A DNA stretch of 43,967 bases from Pirellulaceae bacterium (lineage in GTDB: Bacteria > Planctomycetota > Planctomycetia > Pirellulales > Pirellulaceae): positions 1-43,967 of the forward strand of contig JADHUC010000060.1 in NCBI GenBank assembly GCA_016784735.1, given 5' to 3'. The translations under genes and the position numbers were made by a program. A model generated the notes under the pieces. That model saw nothing but the letters and a program-made list of their open reading frames with translations. It had not been told where the DNA came from and did not search any database. Below, one piece after another: positions 7,579-16,128 of the stretch (positions are counted from its first letter, which is position 1; every line of letters begins with the position of its first letter).

Positions 7579-8736
7579 TCAGCTAGCGTCAGGCGACTGG
7601 CCGTAATCGTACTTCTGGATGAAAAGGTGCCACTGCTTAGTTATTCTGTCGCGCAAGTCCGGCGATAATTGATATCGGTCCTTCTTGTAGCCCGCCTTTT
7701 TAGCCGCGTACTTCTCCAACTCAGGCAGCACCTTTTCGAATTCCTCCAGGCCAAGTCGATCGTAGATCAGGCGAACTTGACCAACCGGATCCTTGGTCAG
7801 GTCCTCGTAACGCACCTCGCAGAATCGCGATGGGTCGATCAGGTCACGGGTCTGTTCAAACACTTCGTACATGTGCTCGAAGGTGTCCAGAACGTGATCT
7901 TCGATTCCCTCGAACCGTGGCACCTGGACGTGCTGATCCTCGCTCAGGCGTCTCCATGTCTTGATCATCGAAGGGAAGACTTCATACGGATCGCGAACGA
8001 TGTGCACAAATTGCGCGTTCGGAAACAACTCCAGCAGGATCTTTATTCTGCACGTGTGCGGAGGCGATTTCAGGACCACTCGCTTTGGCTCTTGGAGCGT
8101 CACGCATTTGAGGAACCAGACAAACGCTTTCTTCCAGCGTGCAACCATCTCGGGTGGCACGTCTTCCATGTCGAGATAAGGCTGGTACGCCTCTCGATCG
8201 TTGGGAAAGGCAAATTGCAGGTAAGGAGACGGCACGCCCATACAGCACAGCGCAAATTCGTCTTCTTGCGGGTTTTCCCAAGCAATCTGCATGGCGTCCA
8301 TCGGTCGCCTTGGCGGCATCAGCAGCCGCAGCCACCAGGCGATAAGACGCCTGGAAACAAGAAAATGGTTCGGCGCAAAACAATGGTACGTGTCGGGATA
8401 CGTGTGCCGCGGGTCGCGGACCATCAGTTCGTGCAGTAGTGTCGTTCCCGATCGCCAATGACCGATGATAAACAGCGGATCATGCTCGATCTCGGTGCGT
8501 TTGATTCTGCGGCCGTAGACCAGAATCTGAATCAGCCTCAGACACGAATTCATCACGCTGAGCGGAGCCAGAATCAGAACCATGCTCCAACGCTTTGGTG
8601 AAATGGCAAAACGACGGCGGACGAGCATGCCGAACAGCCCCGACACGGTCATGCCGCTCCAAACTCGGGGGTTCCAGGAACGCATGCGGAAACCCGCTGA
8701 TTCGTTTGGTGCCTGTTTGTCTCCCCGCTTCGCCAT
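7579..8736 (-). CDS. Sulfotransferase family protein
   Basis: 385 residues. The PAPS 5'-phosphosulfate loop is GHWRSGTTLLHELM (from residue 92) and the 3'-phosphate motif is VHIVRDPYEVFPS (244-256, with Arg248 and Ser256). VLKSPPHTCRI lies between them as in the Sulfotransf_3 group. A hydrophobic segment (about 52-75) near the N-terminus could anchor it to the membrane, but there is no clear signal peptide. The predicted reaction is transfer of sulfate from PAPS to an unknown hydroxyl or amine. The gene begins 12 nt after the stop of the 3-hydroxyacyl-CoA dehydrogenase gene, so the two are probably co-transcribed. That would fit a lipid or small-molecule acceptor, but this is inference only. 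Confidence 0.88.
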   Translation of the reverse strand: MAKRGDKQAPNESAGFRMRSWNPRVWSGMTVSGLFGMLVRRRFAISPKRWSMVLILAPLSVMNSCLRLIQILVYGRRIKRTEIEHDPLFIIGHWRSGTTLLHELMVRDPRHTYPDTYHCFAPNHFLVSRRLIAWWLRLLMPPRRPMDAMQIAWENPQEDEFALCCMGVPSPYLQFAFPNDREAYQPYLDMEDVPPEMVARWKKAFVWFLKCVTLQEPKRVVLKSPPHTCRIKILLELFPNAQFVHIVRDPYEVFPSMIKTWRRLSEDQHVQVPRFEGIEDHVLDTFEHMYEVFEQTRDLIDPSRFCEVRYEDLTKDPVGQVRLIYDRLGLEEFEKVLPELEKYAAKKAGYKKDRYQLSPDLRDRITKQWHLFIQKYDYGQSPDAS

Positions 8737-8748
8737 TTCGGATCCTCG

Positions 8749-10107
8749 TCAATCGTCCGTGTCGTAGAATCGTTGCCCCTTCTCGGCCGCCTCCAACAAC
8801 AGAGGCGTCGGGCGCATGCGGTTGCCCAGATGCTCAAGCGGACGGAGCATGGTGACGATCTCGCTCGCGCCAACACAGTCTCCCCAATATAGTAGCCCAC
8901 CACGCGATTGAGGGAATCCCAGACCGAAAATCACACCCAAATCCACCAGCCGTGGATCGGCCACGGTTTTCTCCTGAACGACTCGCGTTGCTTCCAGCAG
9001 CATCGGCAGAAATAGCCGGCTGGCAATCGTTTCCTGATTATGAGGCTGCACTTCGTCGGCCCAACGGGCAATGATCGCGTCGACCGCAGGATCCGGATTC
9101 GGCTTGGCGTCGGGCGAGCGGTCGTCATAAGCGAAGAACCCGGCGCCCGTCTTGCGCCCCAAGCGGCCGGCCTTGACCATTGCCACCAGCAGAGGCGAAG
9201 TTGGCAGGGTATCCGGATACGCCCCCGCGAAAACCCAGCCACAGTCCAACGCGGTATCCAGGCCGATCTCGTCCAGCAGCGCGAAAGGCCCCAATGCCAT
9301 GCCAAACTCGACGGCGGTTTGCTCAACGGCCTCGATCGTCGCACCCTCGATCAGCAGTCCCATCGCCTCGGCCACATAGGGCAACAGCAGGCGGTTGATC
9401 AGAAAGCCGGGACTGTCATTCACGACCAGCGGTATCTTGCCGATGGCGTCGGCGTAGGCCACGGCCGTCGCAAGGGCCGATCCGCCGGTGTCTGGTCCAC
9501 ACACGATCTCGACCAGAGGCCGCTCGTGGACCGGGCGAAGGAAATGGATTCCGCAGAAGCGTTCGGGAGCTGCCAGACTGGCGGCAAGTTTCGCTATGGA
9601 TATGGTCGACGTGTTCGACGCAAGAACCTTGATGCTGTCCAGTTTCGCTTCGAGTTCGGCAAACAACGGTCGCTTGACGAAGGCATCCTCCGTGACTGAT
9701 TCAATGACCAATTCGCAAGGGGCAATCGCTTTGATGTCTTCTGCCGTCTGGACCAGCCGCGCGGAGTCTGACGCGGGTTCCCTGTCACCGGGGCTGCCAC
9801 CGGCACCGAGCGCTGCCGTCAATTCTTCCGGAAATCGAGCCAGTGCGTCCTCCGACGAATCCGTGACAATGACTCGCAGGCCGCACCGGGCGCTAGCGGC
9901 CGCAATCGCTGCACCCATCATTCCGCCGCCGACGATTCCCACGGATTCGACCGCGCCGACGCCAGCAGATGCGCAAGTATCTCGAATATGCTGTCGATTG
10001 AATTCGACCAGTGCGTCTACGTTGGCGCGAGCCTGTGTTATCTCGTCTGCACCGGTCGGTGGTTGGAAGTAGTCAGACAACGTAGCGATTTCCGTCCCCA
10101 GTCTCAC
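8749..10107 (-). CDS. 3-hydroxyacyl-CoA dehydrogenase (no hydratase domain)
   Basis: 452 residues from a GTG at 10107. After an N-terminal stretch of about 50 residues comes an NAD-binding Rossmann domain (GIVGGGMMG, 57-65; Asp83 ends the second strand). The catalytic set is conserved: Ser166 in SNTSTIS, His188 in GIHFLRP, Glu200 in LVEIV and Asn238 in FLINRL. Two C-terminal 3HCDH domains follow (about 233-330 and 355-450). The arrangement equals the dehydrogenase half of FadB/FadJ without the enoyl-CoA hydratase half. It oxidises (S)-3-hydroxyacyl-CoA to 3-ketoacyl-CoA with NAD+ in beta-oxidation. It is divergent from the HzsA-like gene and leads the sulfotransferase gene. A hydroxybutyryl-CoA dehydrogenase role is also possible. 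Confidence 0.88.
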   Translation of the reverse strand: MRLGTEIATLSDYFQPPTGADEITQARANVDALVEFNRQHIRDTCASAGVGAVESVGIVGGGMMGAAIAAASARCGLRVIVTDSSEDALARFPEELTAALGAGGSPGDREPASDSARLVQTAEDIKAIAPCELVIESVTEDAFVKRPLFAELEAKLDSIKVLASNTSTISIAKLAASLAAPERFCGIHFLRPVHERPLVEIVCGPDTGGSALATAVAYADAIGKIPLVVNDSPGFLINRLLLPYVAEAMGLLIEGATIEAVEQTAVEFGMALGPFALLDEIGLDTALDCGWVFAGAYPDTLPTSPLLVAMVKAGRLGRKTGAGFFAYDDRSPDAKPNPDPAVDAIIARWADEVQPHNQETIASRLFLPMLLEATRVVQEKTVADPRLVDLGVIFGLGFPQSRGGLLYWGDCVGASEIVTMLRPLEHLGNRMRPTPLLLEAAEKGQRFYDTDD

Positions 10108-10192
10108 CGAATTACAGAACGATCCGAAGCAGCAAGCACCTGGGGCAAATGATATCTGCCGAGCCGATCGAAGGCAATGCGAACAAAAGGGT

Positions 10193-10220
10193 TTGAGGTA
10201 CCGTCGAAAGCAGCTATCTT
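10193..10220 (+). promoter_or_regulatory. Candidate sigma-70 promoter for the HzsA-like gene
   Basis: TTGAGG (10193-10198) and TATCTT (10215-10220) with a 16-nt spacer, each matching consensus at 4 of 6 positions. The predicted transcript would begin near 10227 and carry the palindromic element 10251-10304 in its leader before the ATG at 10361. Visual match only. Confidence 0.35.
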
Positions 10221-10250
10221 AGCGTGCTGTGCCGGCGCCTTGTGCATACG

Positions 10251-10304
10251 GTAGGTCCCGCCTGCCGGGCGGGACCTGGTGCCGCTCGGCAAGCGGCACC
10301 TACT
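10251..10304. repeat. Palindromic element, 'ggtcccg' family, copy 2
   Basis: Hairpin 1: 10253-10262 pairs with 10268-10277 around loop tgccg. Hairpin 2: 10278-10286 pairs with 10292-10300 around loop cggca. The two abut without spacer and are flanked by GT and TACT. In hairpin 2 the arm is GGTGCCGCT instead of GGTCCCGCT, and the opposite arm carries the matching change (AGCGGCACC), a compensatory substitution that keeps the stem. It lies between divergent genes, 56 nt before the HzsA-like start codon. Confidence 0.9.
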
Positions 10305-10360
10305 CTGACAACGCCTCGGACGCGTTTGCGTCCGACGATCGGCCACAGAAAGGGATACAG

Positions 10361-13300
10361 ATGTTTGGATGGAAGAGAACGCTGCTTCAATGGAGTCTTC
10401 CGGTTTCTGTTGCCTACGCCTGCATGGCGGTGATGGCTCTCGCGCAGGACGGTGAACCTACAGTGGCGAATCGCCCCGGACCCGTGTACGCGAAGAAGGC
10501 AAACCTGCAGGAGACGATGCTCGCCGCAAGAGCCTCGTGTGCCGAAGCCGAATCGGGACAGGCGGAAGCGCGCGCCAAAGTCAAGCTCGAACCGTGGCAT
10601 CTGGCCAGCGTGCCGATTGCGGACCAGCAGCTCGCGCAGTCAAGGATTGATTTTGCGGCGAAGACGGTAGACGCCGACCCCTGTTGGGTGCAGAAGCCCG
10701 AGTGGAAGGACGCCAAACCGTTCGACTTCCCGGGAACCGTGGCCGTCCTTGCTCGTACGATCGTGGCCGAAGAGGCCGTTCTACTGACGGTTGGCGTCGG
10801 AGGCGGTGACCGGCTGGAGCTTTTCATAAACGGCCAGCAAGTGCTATCGGCGGGTACGGCGATAACGTACGCCCGTTACGGCACGAGCATGCGGTTGGAC
10901 GGCAGCCGAGTGGATCAGATCGTCTGCCGATTGCCGCTTTTGGCTGGCGAGAACCATCTGTTGATGAAGGTCCGCCAAGAGTCGCCCGGACCCCGCCAGG
11001 CGTTCTTTTCGCTGACGCCAAATCCGGTGCCTTACTTGTGGCGGCAGATTGAAAAAGACTTTCCGCGACGAACGAATCGGCTGCTCGATATTGTCCGATT
11101 CGACTGGTTTGAAACGGAAGGTTGGTTCGCTCAAACGGACCTTCGATTCGAGCGACAACTGCTTGCACGAATTCAGGGAGAACTCGGCCGGCGAGGTGCG
11201 CCGATCAGCGGACGACTGCAAGAACTCGGCGCAGACGACGTGCCGGCCGACGATCAACGGTGGCTTGATCTGTGTGTAACCGCCGCCGAGTACTACGCCG
11301 CGATCGAGACTGTCGACAAGTTGCGTGCATCGGTCGAATCACTGGAGGCAACGTTCGCAGACGAATATCCGGGCGAGCAATTCCTGGCCCGCGTTGGCGA
11401 GCTGGAAAGGCGACTCACGGCGAAGGCCGCGGATCGGGTCGATCCGTGCGACGAGGCATCACGACAGCTTCTTGCGGAACTGGATTCGTCGCGCCGGGAA
11501 ATGCTGGTTGACGCTAACCCGTTCTTGAAGGGCCGAAAACTCCTTTTCATCAGGCGTTACACTTACGACTCGCAGCACTTCTACGACGACTACTATCACG
11601 GCTTGCACAAATACGGCGGCTGCATCTGCACCTTGTCGATCGACGACGGAAGGGCGCAGGAGGTGCTTCCAGATCTATCCGGCGGGGTGTTCGACCGTTT
11701 CGATCTGTCGTTTGATGCCGAGCGGATCGTGTTTTGTTATCGCCCGCCGAAACCGGAAGGCTTTCGGATATGGGAGGCTAACGTCGACGGCAGCGACGTG
11801 AAGCAATTGACCTTCGAGCCGGACGACGAAGATGACCGCATGGCGCGTTACAGCCTGCATCCGATGAGCGCATCGGCCACGAACCCGGCTTTGCACGGTC
11901 ACTGGACCGACGACATGCATCCGTGTTACCTGCCAACTGGCGAGATCGTGTTCGCCTCCAGTCGCTGCGAACGCACGGCCGTCTGCGGCGGCCATACTTT
12001 GCCGTGTACCGTCCTTTATAAAATGAACTCCGACGGAACGGGCATGCAGCGTATTTCGCAGAGCATGCTCAGCGAGTTTACGCCCGCCGTCCTCGAAGAT
12101 GGCCGCGTCATCTACACGCGTTGGGAATACGTCAACAAAGGAATCGCGGCCATACAACCGCTTTGGGTCATTCGGCCCGACGGCTCTGCCTCCGAAGAAA
12201 TCTATGGCGACAACATCCGAGATCCGGGCGTGTTCTATCAAGCTCGCCAAGTGCCGGGCCACGCGAATCTGATCGTCTCGAACGGCTGCGGTCACGAACC
12301 GCTGTCGGTCGGCGAGGTTCTCTTGCTCGACCTTCACAAGAATAAGCGCTCGGTGGAAGCGATGATCAGTCTGACTCCGGATACCGAGGTTCGCGAACTG
12401 CGCGGATTCTACCAGCGACGTAACGGCCGGTGGCAAAAGGATGATGTGTACGGGCCGTTCTATTGCGATCCGTTTCCCCTTTCCGACAAGTACTTCCTCG
12501 TGTCCTGCAACCCTGACAAGCGATACAACGACGAATCGGCTTACGGCATCTATCTGCTGGACGTGTTCGGGAATCTGGTGCCTATCTACGATGATCCGCA
12601 GATGTCGTGTTTTGTCCCGACACTACTTGCACCTCGACCGAAGCCTCCGGTCTTGCCGTCGCACTCGATGCCCGGAGCGATCGCCGAAGACGAGAAACAG
12701 AGCCCGGCGAACCAGTCGGCCGAAGCGGAAGCCACCGTATTGCTGACGGACGTGTACAACGGGCTTCCGGGCGTCGAACGCGGCGACGTGAAGCATTTGC
12801 GAGTCCTCAGACAAATCCCGCGTCCGTGGTCGGTTTGGCCTAATGCCGCAGATGATCGCTTTCCGGGCCAGATGGTCGCCGTAAGCTGGCACAGCCATAT
12901 CTGGATCGCCGTGCTGGAAGGGGTTGTGCCGGTGCACGAAGACGGCTCGGCCTATTTCACGGTGCCGGCCGATGCGAATATCTACTTCCAAGCGTTGGAC
13001 GAAGACTTCATGGAAATCCAACGCATGCGGACTTTCGTGAACTTCCGTCCCGGCGAACAACGCGCATGCATCGGTTGCCACGAGCATCGGACCCAGGCGC
13101 CGACCGGGCGGCTGAGCGATATGCCCCTTGCGCTTGCCCATCCGCCCACAAAGCCGGGCCCGCAGCCAGGCGACATCGCACCGCGACCGTTGCACTACGA
13201 GGCCGACGTGCAGCCGATCTTCGACAAGCATTGCGTTTTGTGCCATGGGAACGAAAAGCCGGATGGCGAACTTGCGCTGACCGCAGATCTGACGACGCAC

Positions 13301-14347
13301 TTCAATCGTTCGTACGAACAGATCATGAGCAAGGAATTGATCAAGACGATCCGTGAATGGCAATCGCCGCCGGGTCAGGGTGGCGGATGGCGTTGGTCCA
13401 TGGAACACGCTCCGACGATTCCGCCGTACAGCTACGGATCGCACGCCAGCAGCCTGATCGAGATTCTACGCAAAGACCACTACGACGTGCGGCTGTCGCA
13501 GCCGGAACTGGTGAAACTGGTCACGTGGGTCGACACCAACGGACAGTATTATGGTTCCTACTTCGGCTACAGAAACGTACGGTACAAGGACCGAAAGGAG
13601 TTCCGGCCGAATCCCACATTGAAGTCGGCCTATGGCACGCGACCGGGCATGGAGCGGATCGAGCCGCTGGACCCCGTGCCTGCGGAACTCCTGGCCCATT
13701 GGACGTTTGACGAAGGCCAGGGGCAGACGGCCCGTGACCAATCTGGCAGCGACCATCACGGCACCGTCGTCGGCGCGAAATGGACCAAGGGCAAGCTGGC
13801 CGGCGCGCTCCAATTCACCGGCAACGCGGATCACGTCCGCGTGGGCGACATCGACGGCACGTTCGACGCGCTGAGCATTGCCTTATGGGTCCGCGCCGAC
13901 TCGCACAAGAACCGATGGAATCCGCTTCTGTTCTGCGATACCTGGAGCGAATACGACTTGCACCTGAGCGTCTTGAACACGGGCCACGCCAACGTGGCCA
14001 TCCATCCCGTTTCCGCTGGCGCGTACCATCGAGCGTCCGAGGCCACGGTCGGCGACGGAGCGTGGCATCACATCGCCTTGGTGTGCGATCAGCGAGTTGG
14101 CGGCTTCCTGCGCTTTTACGTCGACGGCCAGGCGGATCGCAAGTACCTGCGGTACGGAGTCGATATGCCGGTCCGCCTGACCGGAGTCCGGATCGGAGGG
14201 TACAACGTATGGGAGAAGAATCCCGGCGCGAACTTCCACGGTTCGCTAGACGATTTCCGCATCTACCGCGGCATGCTGACCGACCGCCAAGTGGCCGAAC
14301 TGGCCAAGGACCCCGAGTGCCGCCGAGAGGGCCAATCCAGCAAGTGA
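10361..14347 (+). CDS. HzsA-related exported di-haem propeller protein with C-terminal LamG domain
   Basis: 1328 residues from ATG 10361, which gives a signal peptide ending VMALA|QDG (about residue 28) and a ribosome site (aaaggga). A longer frame from 10229 would translate the upstream palindrome and is rejected. The middle part (about 380-830) has TolB/PD40-like blades (RIWEANVDGSDVKQLTF; LYKMNSDGTGMQRIS; LWVIRPDGSA; GIYLLDVFGNLVPIYDD) and resembles the hydrazine synthase alpha middle domain. Two c-type haem motifs follow: CIGCH (903-907) and CVLCH (958-962), the latter in a cytochrome-like YEADVQPIFDKHCVLCHG segment. A LamG/jellyroll domain covers about 1110-1320. Hydrazine synthase alpha is known from anammox planctomycetes; homologues in non-anammox relatives have unknown roles. 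No hzsB/hzsC gene is nearby, so no hydrazine activity is claimed. Probably periplasmic electron transfer or carbohydrate binding. Confidence 0.8.
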   Translation: MFGWKRTLLQWSLPVSVAYACMAVMALAQDGEPTVANRPGPVYAKKANLQETMLAARASCAEAESGQAEARAKVKLEPWHLASVPIADQQLAQSRIDFAAKTVDADPCWVQKPEWKDAKPFDFPGTVAVLARTIVAEEAVLLTVGVGGGDRLELFINGQQVLSAGTAITYARYGTSMRLDGSRVDQIVCRLPLLAGENHLLMKVRQESPGPRQAFFSLTPNPVPYLWRQIEKDFPRRTNRLLDIVRFDWFETEGWFAQTDLRFERQLLARIQGELGRRGAPISGRLQELGADDVPADDQRWLDLCVTAAEYYAAIETVDKLRASVESLEATFADEYPGEQFLARVGELERRLTAKAADRVDPCDEASRQLLAELDSSRREMLVDANPFLKGRKLLFIRRYTYDSQHFYDDYYHGLHKYGGCICTLSIDDGRAQEVLPDLSGGVFDRFDLSFDAERIVFCYRPPKPEGFRIWEANVDGSDVKQLTFEPDDEDDRMARYSLHPMSASATNPALHGHWTDDMHPCYLPTGEIVFASSRCERTAVCGGHTLPCTVLYKMNSDGTGMQRISQSMLSEFTPAVLEDGRVIYTRWEYVNKGIAAIQPLWVIRPDGSASEEIYGDNIRDPGVFYQARQVPGHANLIVSNGCGHEPLSVGEVLLLDLHKNKRSVEAMISLTPDTEVRELRGFYQRRNGRWQKDDVYGPFYCDPFPLSDKYFLVSCNPDKRYNDESAYGIYLLDVFGNLVPIYDDPQMSCFVPTLLAPRPKPPVLPSHSMPGAIAEDEKQSPANQSAEAEATVLLTDVYNGLPGVERGDVKHLRVLRQIPRPWSVWPNAADDRFPGQMVAVSWHSHIWIAVLEGVVPVHEDGSAYFTVPADANIYFQALDEDFMEIQRMRTFVNFRPGEQRACIGCHEHRTQAPTGRLSDMPLALAHPPTKPGPQPGDIAPRPLHYEADVQPIFDKHCVLCHGNEKPDGELALTADLTTHFNRSYEQIMSKELIKTIREWQSPPGQGGGWRWSMEHAPTIPPYSYGSHASSLIEILRKDHYDVRLSQPELVKLVTWVDTNGQYYGSYFGYRNVRYKDRKEFRPNPTLKSAYGTRPGMERIEPLDPVPAELLAHWTFDEGQGQTARDQSGSDHHGTVVGAKWTKGKLAGALQFTGNADHVRVGDIDGTFDALSIALWVRADSHKNRWNPLLFCDTWSEYDLHLSVLNTGHANVAIHPVSAGAYHRASEATVGDGAWHHIALVCDQRVGGFLRFYVDGQADRKYLRYGVDMPVRLTGVRIGGYNVWEKNPGANFHGSLDDFRIYRGMLTDRQVAELAKDPECRREGQSSK

Positions 14348-14667
14348 TTTGAGCGTTTGGAGACAAAGGGGAGCACGTCCAATTGTGGTTCGTAGGACTT
14401 GTTTTCTAGCTGCGCCACTGCTGGTCACAATTGCCCGGAGCCGGTACGATGAGGGGGCACTTGTTTCAATCGAAACGGCCATGGGCGCGGAAATCACATG
14501 ACGATCAAGACACAACGACGACGGTCAGACCGCTCGGACGCGCTTGTACCTGGTGATCGCTTGACACGCGTCGAGGGTGATGTTGGCTTTTCGCGACACA
14601 AGCACAGCGACCGACACACCGTGATTCCATTTCATGCGTCGACGCAGGCGCATTGCAGAGGATGGAA
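14348..14667. other. Intergenic region before the restriction-modification pair
   Basis: 320 bases. An 8-bp inverted repeat (CAATTGTG at 14380-14387, CACAATTG at 14426-14433) lies soon after the HzsA-like stop. TTGACA occurs at 14561-14566, but no matching -10 hexamer is present at 16-18 nt. No controller-protein (C-protein) ORF with a helix-turn-helix was recognised, although such genes often precede R-M operons. Confidence 0.35.
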
Positions 14668-16128
14668 ATGGCAAGTGTTGTAACCATACAAAAGAAGCTT
14701 GGAGCCTATTACACACCCGAAGAGGTGACTACGACGCTTGTGCGCTGGGTGGTTCGAAACGAGACCGATTGGTTGCTTGACCCGGCGTGCGGAGACGGGA
14801 GGTTCCTCGCAAATCACCAAAACACGTTTGGAGTCGAATGCGATTGCTCGGGGGCCGTGAGCGCCGTTGAAAGAGCGCCCCACGCAACGGTCTACGTCGG
14901 CGATTTTTTCACGTGGGCGGAAGAAACTACTGCGCGCTTCGACTGCGCCGCTGGCAATCCCCCCTTCATTCGATATCAACATTTTCGCGGCGACTTGCGA
15001 GAAAACGCGCTTCGCGTGTGCTCCAAGATCGGGGTGCGTTTTTCAGGCTTAGCTTCGTCCTGGGCTCCCTTTCTGGCCGTCACAGCCAGTTTGCTGAAAT
15101 CGGCCGGCCGAATGGCATTTGTCGTGCCGGCGGAAATCGGTCACGCACCGTATGCCGTCCCACTAATCAAATACCTGAAGAACCACTTCACTCGCGTTCA
15201 AATCGTTGCCATTCGTGACAAGGTGTTTCCAGATTTGTCCGAGGATGTCTGGATCTTGTTCGCCGACGGTTTTGGTGGGCGCACGAACGAAATCCTGTTC
15301 AGTGAGCGACAGCGGTTTCCTACTTCAGCCGTTCCTCCCAGAGGAAGACGGGTCACGGATGGCGAGTGGACACGATGGAACTGTCGATTGCGACCGATGT
15401 TGCTTTCCAGTGGAGTTCGTCAGTTGTACCAGGCAATGGTTGAGTCCAACGAAGCGGTCCGATTCCGTGCCGTTGCCCGGGTCGGAATTGGATATGTCAC
15501 AGGCTCAAATGACTTCTTTCACCTGCGTCCATCAGAAGCAAGCATTTGGGAAATTCCCAGCAAGTGCTTATTGCCAACCGTTCGGAATGCACGATCTCTC
15601 CCACCGATCGTACTGGATGGCAAGACAATTCAGCATTGGCGAAGCCGAAACGAGCCCTATTTGCTGTTGCGCCTAACGCGGGGCGATTCCCTACCGGCCC
15701 CGGTTCGGGATTATTTGGATTCACCACCTGGGATCGAAGCACGCGCAGCCTATAAGTGTCGGCACAGGCGGCCTTGGTATGTTGTTCCAGACGTACGCAT
15801 TCCGCACGCTTTCCTTTCCTACATGAGCGGGAAGACTCCCCAGCTTGCCGAAAACAAAGCGCGTTGCTCGTGTACGAATTCCGTTCACGCGGTCGAGATG
15901 ATAAATGGCTGGCGCACCTCGACATTGCGAAAGGTGTGGCAGCATCCATTGGCGCATTTGAGCTGCGAGCTTGAGGGGCATCCGCTTGGGGGTGGGATGC
16001 TAAAACTCGAGCCAGGTGAGGCGGCCAACATCGTCTTACCGCTTCCACGGCTTAGCCTCGGCCAATCAGATTTGAATCTCATACATGACGGTATCTCAAC
16101 GATGCAGGTGTGGCGACACTATGAATGA
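14668..16128 (+). CDS. Type II DNA methyltransferase, N6-adenine/N4-cytosine class
   Basis: 486 residues from ATG 14668, which has an AGAGGA ribosome site 8 nt upstream. An in-frame TTG at 14653 and ATG at 14662 are weaker. The N-terminus LGAYYTPEEV is the usual lead-in of gamma-class methylases. The SAM-binding motif I is LDPACGDGRF (about 37-46) and catalytic motif IV is NPPF (97-100), followed by IRYQ. The C-terminal half (about 230-486) shows no catalytic motif and is the presumed target-recognition domain. NPPF/Y methylases modify the exocyclic amine of A or C. It overlaps the next gene by 8 nt, so methylase is made before nuclease. Base composition is a little less GC-rich than neighbours, consistent with horizontal acquisition. 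Target sequence unknown. Confidence 0.87.
   Translation: MASVVTIQKKLGAYYTPEEVTTTLVRWVVRNETDWLLDPACGDGRFLANHQNTFGVECDCSGAVSAVERAPHATVYVGDFFTWAEETTARFDCAAGNPPFIRYQHFRGDLRENALRVCSKIGVRFSGLASSWAPFLAVTASLLKSAGRMAFVVPAEIGHAPYAVPLIKYLKNHFTRVQIVAIRDKVFPDLSEDVWILFADGFGGRTNEILFSERQRFPTSAVPPRGRRVTDGEWTRWNCRLRPMLLSSGVRQLYQAMVESNEAVRFRAVARVGIGYVTGSNDFFHLRPSEASIWEIPSKCLLPTVRNARSLPPIVLDGKTIQHWRSRNEPYLLLRLTRGDSLPAPVRDYLDSPPGIEARAAYKCRHRRPWYVVPDVRIPHAFLSYMSGKTPQLAENKARCSCTNSVHAVEMINGWRTSTLRKVWQHPLAHLSCELEGHPLGGGMLKLEPGEAANIVLPLPRLSLGQSDLNLIHDGISTMQVWRHYE

Noticed and set aside
10229..10360. 44-residue N-terminal extension of the HzsA-like gene
   Set aside because: It translates the palindromic element, lacks a ribosome site and would bury the signal peptide that begins at ATG 10361.
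10361..14347. Evidence of anammox metabolism
   Set aside because: Only an HzsA-like protein is present, fused to LamG, without hzsB, hzsC or hydrazine dehydrogenase genes nearby.
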